From Halieaceae bacterium (GTDB taxonomy: Bacteria; Pseudomonadota; Gammaproteobacteria; Pseudomonadales; Halieaceae): a stretch of 7,641 bases of DNA. The notes beneath the pieces are model-generated. The model was given only the letters and a program-made list of their open reading frames with translations, was not told where the DNA came from and ran no database searches. The stretch spans positions 1 to 7,641 of the forward strand of contig NYTG01000084.1 of assembly GCA_002683395.1 (NCBI GenBank). Reading direction: 5' to 3'. This document shows, in pieces, positions 6,066 to 7,641 of this stretch. Made by a program: the position numbers and the translations under genes. How positions within the stretch are numbered: the stretch's first letter is position 1; each line of letters begins with the position of its first letter.

Positions 6066-7452
6066 ACCCGATATGTCGCGCTCGAATGGCACGGCCTTTT
6101 ACTTTGCCCTGAGCGAGGTAGCTCATTGCCTGACGGAGCGCGGTTCTGGAAATCGCTACGTGGCTTGTATTGTCTGCGATCGTGATCTTTCCGATCGCCC
6201 CGGCATCCAACCCCGCATCACCCGTGAGGGCGCCCAGCACATCGCCCGGGCGGATCTTTTGTTTACGGCCCGCATCAATTTGTACTGTGGCCATGGCGCC
6301 CCGCAAGTGGTAATTCGGATCGCGGTCTAGTGATGCCAGCTGGTCGCAAATACCCGTGATATTGAGATGGTCTTCAATTAGGCGCATGCGTGGCGCTTCG
6401 GCAGGCGTGACCAGACTGAAAGCTTTTCCGGATAGTCCGGCCCGGCCAGTGCGGCCAATTCGATGGACATACGTGTCCGCATCCCGCGGTAGCTCAAAAT
6501 TCACCACCATTTCGAGTGCGGGAATATCGAGGCCGCGTGCTGCGACATCGCTGGCAATTAAAACCGGGCACGAATCATTAGCAAACTGAAGCAGCACCTG
6601 ATCCCGTTGTCGCTGCTCGAGGTCGCCATGTAGAGCGGCCGCCTCGATATCGTGCCCCTGCAGAAAATGGGCTACCTCATCGCACTGTTTTTTGGTGTTG
6701 CAAAACACCATCGCATTCTGCGGTTGATAATGCTCAAACAACGCCAGTAAGGCGGTGTCGCGCTCCTGTTTATGAATTTCGAAAAACAGTTGTTCGAGTG
6801 TGGTGTTGTCTTCTGCGACCACGGAGTCGGCTTTGATCGATACGGGTTCTCGCTGGATAGACCGGCTTATTTTTAGGATGTCGTCGGGAATCGTTGCTGA
6901 GAGCAGCAGTGTTTGCCGCGCCCTGGGCAGGCTGGCGGTAATGCTGGCCATCACGTCGGCAAACCCCATGTCCAGCATCCGATCAGCCTCATCGAGCACG
7001 AAGGTGGTCAATCCGGTCAGATGCAAAGTGTGTCGCTGCAGATGATCCTGAATACGCCCCGGGGTGCCCACCACAACATGAGCGCCGTGCTCCAGCGAGT
7101 CGCGTTGAGGACCAAAGGGCTTGCCCCCGCAGAGCATCACGACCTTGATGTTGGGCATGCGGCTAGCCAGCTGCCGTATGACGTCGCCTACCTGCTCTGC
7201 AAGCTCCCTGGTCGGACACATCACCATGGCCTGCACGCCAAAGTGTCGAGGGTTAAGGTGATGTAACAGACCGATTGCGAAGGCGGCCGTTTTGCCGCTG
7301 CCGGTTTTGGCCTGAATGATGACGTCTTTTCGAGCGAGGATAGCCGGAAGGCTCTGCGCCTGGACGGGGGTCATCTCGGCGTAACCGAGGCCGGTCAGCG
7401 CGTCTAGCTGAGCGGGCGATAGCGGTAAGCCAGAAAACAGGGCGCGGGTCAT
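6010..7452 (-). CDS. dbpA: ATP-dependent RNA helicase DbpA (DEAD-box)
   Basis: DbpA is a DEAD-box RNA helicase that recognises hairpin 92 of 23S rRNA and helps late assembly of the 50S subunit. All helicase motifs are intact: Q motif around GYAEMTPVQ (23-31), Walker A AKTGSGKT (48-55), PTRELA (80-85), TPGR (130-133), DEAD (154-157), SAT (185-187), VFCNTKK (249-255), SDVAARGLDI (301-310) and HRIGRTGRAG (330-339). The C-terminal DbpA RNA-binding domain spans about 387-461 with the typical KIRPGDVLGALTGDAGLD (399-416). This separates it from RhlE, SrmB and DeaD. Residues 462-480 form a basic, Pro-rich tail beyond the usual E. coli end point, and this tail is encoded antisense to the end of rlmA. 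The ATG at 7452 agrees with the E. coli N-terminus but has no clear Shine-Dalgarno site. No convincing promoter is visible in the roughly 80 bases before the tRNA terminator. Confidence 0.95.
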   Translation of the reverse strand: MTRALFSGLPLSPAQLDALTGLGYAEMTPVQAQSLPAILARKDVIIQAKTGSGKTAAFAIGLLHHLNPRHFGVQAMVMCPTRELAEQVGDVIRQLASRMPNIKVVMLCGGKPFGPQRDSLEHGAHVVVGTPGRIQDHLQRHTLHLTGLTTFVLDEADRMLDMGFADVMASITASLPRARQTLLLSATIPDDILKISRSIQREPVSIKADSVVAEDNTTLEQLFFEIHKQERDTALLALFEHYQPQNAMVFCNTKKQCDEVAHFLQGHDIEAAALHGDLEQRQRDQVLLQFANDSCPVLIASDVAARGLDIPALEMVVNFELPRDADTYVHRIGRTGRAGLSGKAFSLVTPAEAPRMRLIEDHLNITGICDQLASLDRDPNYHLRGAMATVQIDAGRKQKIRPGDVLGALTGDAGLDAGAIGKITIADNTSHVAISRTALRQAMSYLAQGKVKGRAIRARHIGSNAPPSPPRQKDARKRRT

Positions 7453-7533
7453 AGTAAGCAGTGCTGGAGGCGGGTGGCCGACCCTATCAGATTTGAACGG
7501 TATAGGATCTATTCGAAGCCCTAACCTGATTAG

Positions 7534-7556
7534 AAAAACGCCCCATTAGTGGGGCG
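7534..7556 (-). terminator. Intrinsic terminator of the tRNA-Ser gene
   Basis: On the minus strand the sequence reads CGCCCC-ACTAAT-GGGGCG followed by TTTTT. This is a perfect six-pair GC-rich stem with a six-base loop and a U tract, at 7539-7556 plus 7534-7538. It begins five bases after the encoded CCA of the tRNA and should end tRNA transcription before dbpA, so dbpA needs its own promoter downstream of it. Confidence 0.92.
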
Positions 7557-7561
7557 ATAAG

Positions 7562-7641
7562 TGGCGGTGGGCGTAGGATTCGAACCTACGGAGGGTCACC
7601 CCTCAACGGTTTTCAAGACCGCCGCTTTCGACCACTCAGCC
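7562..7641 (-). tRNA. tRNA-Ser (anticodon UGA), 5' end cut by window edge
   Basis: The minus strand begins GGCTGAGTGGTCGAAAGC (D arm). It continues with the anticodon arm CGGT-CTTGAAA-ACCG, whose loop carries anticodon TGA (codon UCA, serine). A long variable arm GAGGGG-TGA-CCCCTC follows, as expected of a class II serine tRNA. The T arm is GTAGG-TTCGAAT-CCTAC. The 3' acceptor strand is GCCCACC, then discriminator G and encoded CCA (7562-7564). About eight bases at the 5' end (the acceptor strand and position 8) lie beyond base 7641. The discriminator G agrees with serine identity. Confidence 0.96.

Noticed and set aside
7453..7641. tRNA-Ser 3' end as an integration site for a mobile island
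   Set aside because: The DNA on the 3' side is a terminator and dbpA, a core gene. No integrase, repeat of the tRNA 3' end or phage gene is visible.
1..7641. CRISPR array, insertion sequence, toxin-antitoxin or defence system
   Set aside because: I saw no spaced direct repeats, transposase motifs, terminal inverted repeats or small paired genes. The coding content is accounted for by the seven full genes listed.

Overview
The window looks like ordinary chromosomal DNA from a Gram-negative gammaproteobacterium of moderately high G+C. RlmA and DbpA are both of the proteobacterial type, there is a DUF1415 protein, and the lipoprotein signal has a classical lipobox. The mix of a TPR lipoprotein, an EthD-fold protein, an acyl-CoA synthetase and a small MAPEG protein would suit a marine, lipid-using lineage such as Halieaceae/OM60, but that placement is an impression from protein style and not a measurement.

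Layout from left to right. (1) Bases 1-128 hold a possible 3' end of an upstream gene and a short leader. (2) Bases 129-2224 (+) form a likely two-gene operon: a 561-residue outer-membrane TPR lipoprotein with unusual Cys/His motifs, then a 118-residue EthD-domain protein. (3) Bases 2274-3926 (-) encode a long-chain acyl-CoA synthetase with all the adenylation motifs, convergent with the operon. (4) After a divergent intergenic region of about 230 bases, a four-helix MAPEG membrane protein (+) ends at 4552. (5) A DUF1415 protein (-) has an unresolved start. It is divergent from rlmA (+), and the two longest-ORF start codons overlap. (6) rlmA overlaps tail-to-tail by 56 bases with dbpA (-). (7) A perfect intrinsic terminator and a tRNA-Ser(UGA) gene (-), cut by the window edge, close the region.

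Functionally there are two themes. The left half concerns the cell envelope and lipids: a surface lipoprotein, an EthD protein, fatty acid activation and a MAPEG protein. The right half concerns translation: RlmA methylates 23S rRNA, DbpA remodels the 23S rRNA peptidyl-transferase region during 50S assembly, and a serine tRNA follows.

I see no mobile element, CRISPR array, toxin-antitoxin pair, phage gene or obvious defence system. The most unusual signals are the conserved-looking Cys/His motifs of the TPR lipoprotein and its EthD neighbour, the DUF1415 start problem, and the DbpA basic tail that is written antisense to the end of rlmA.
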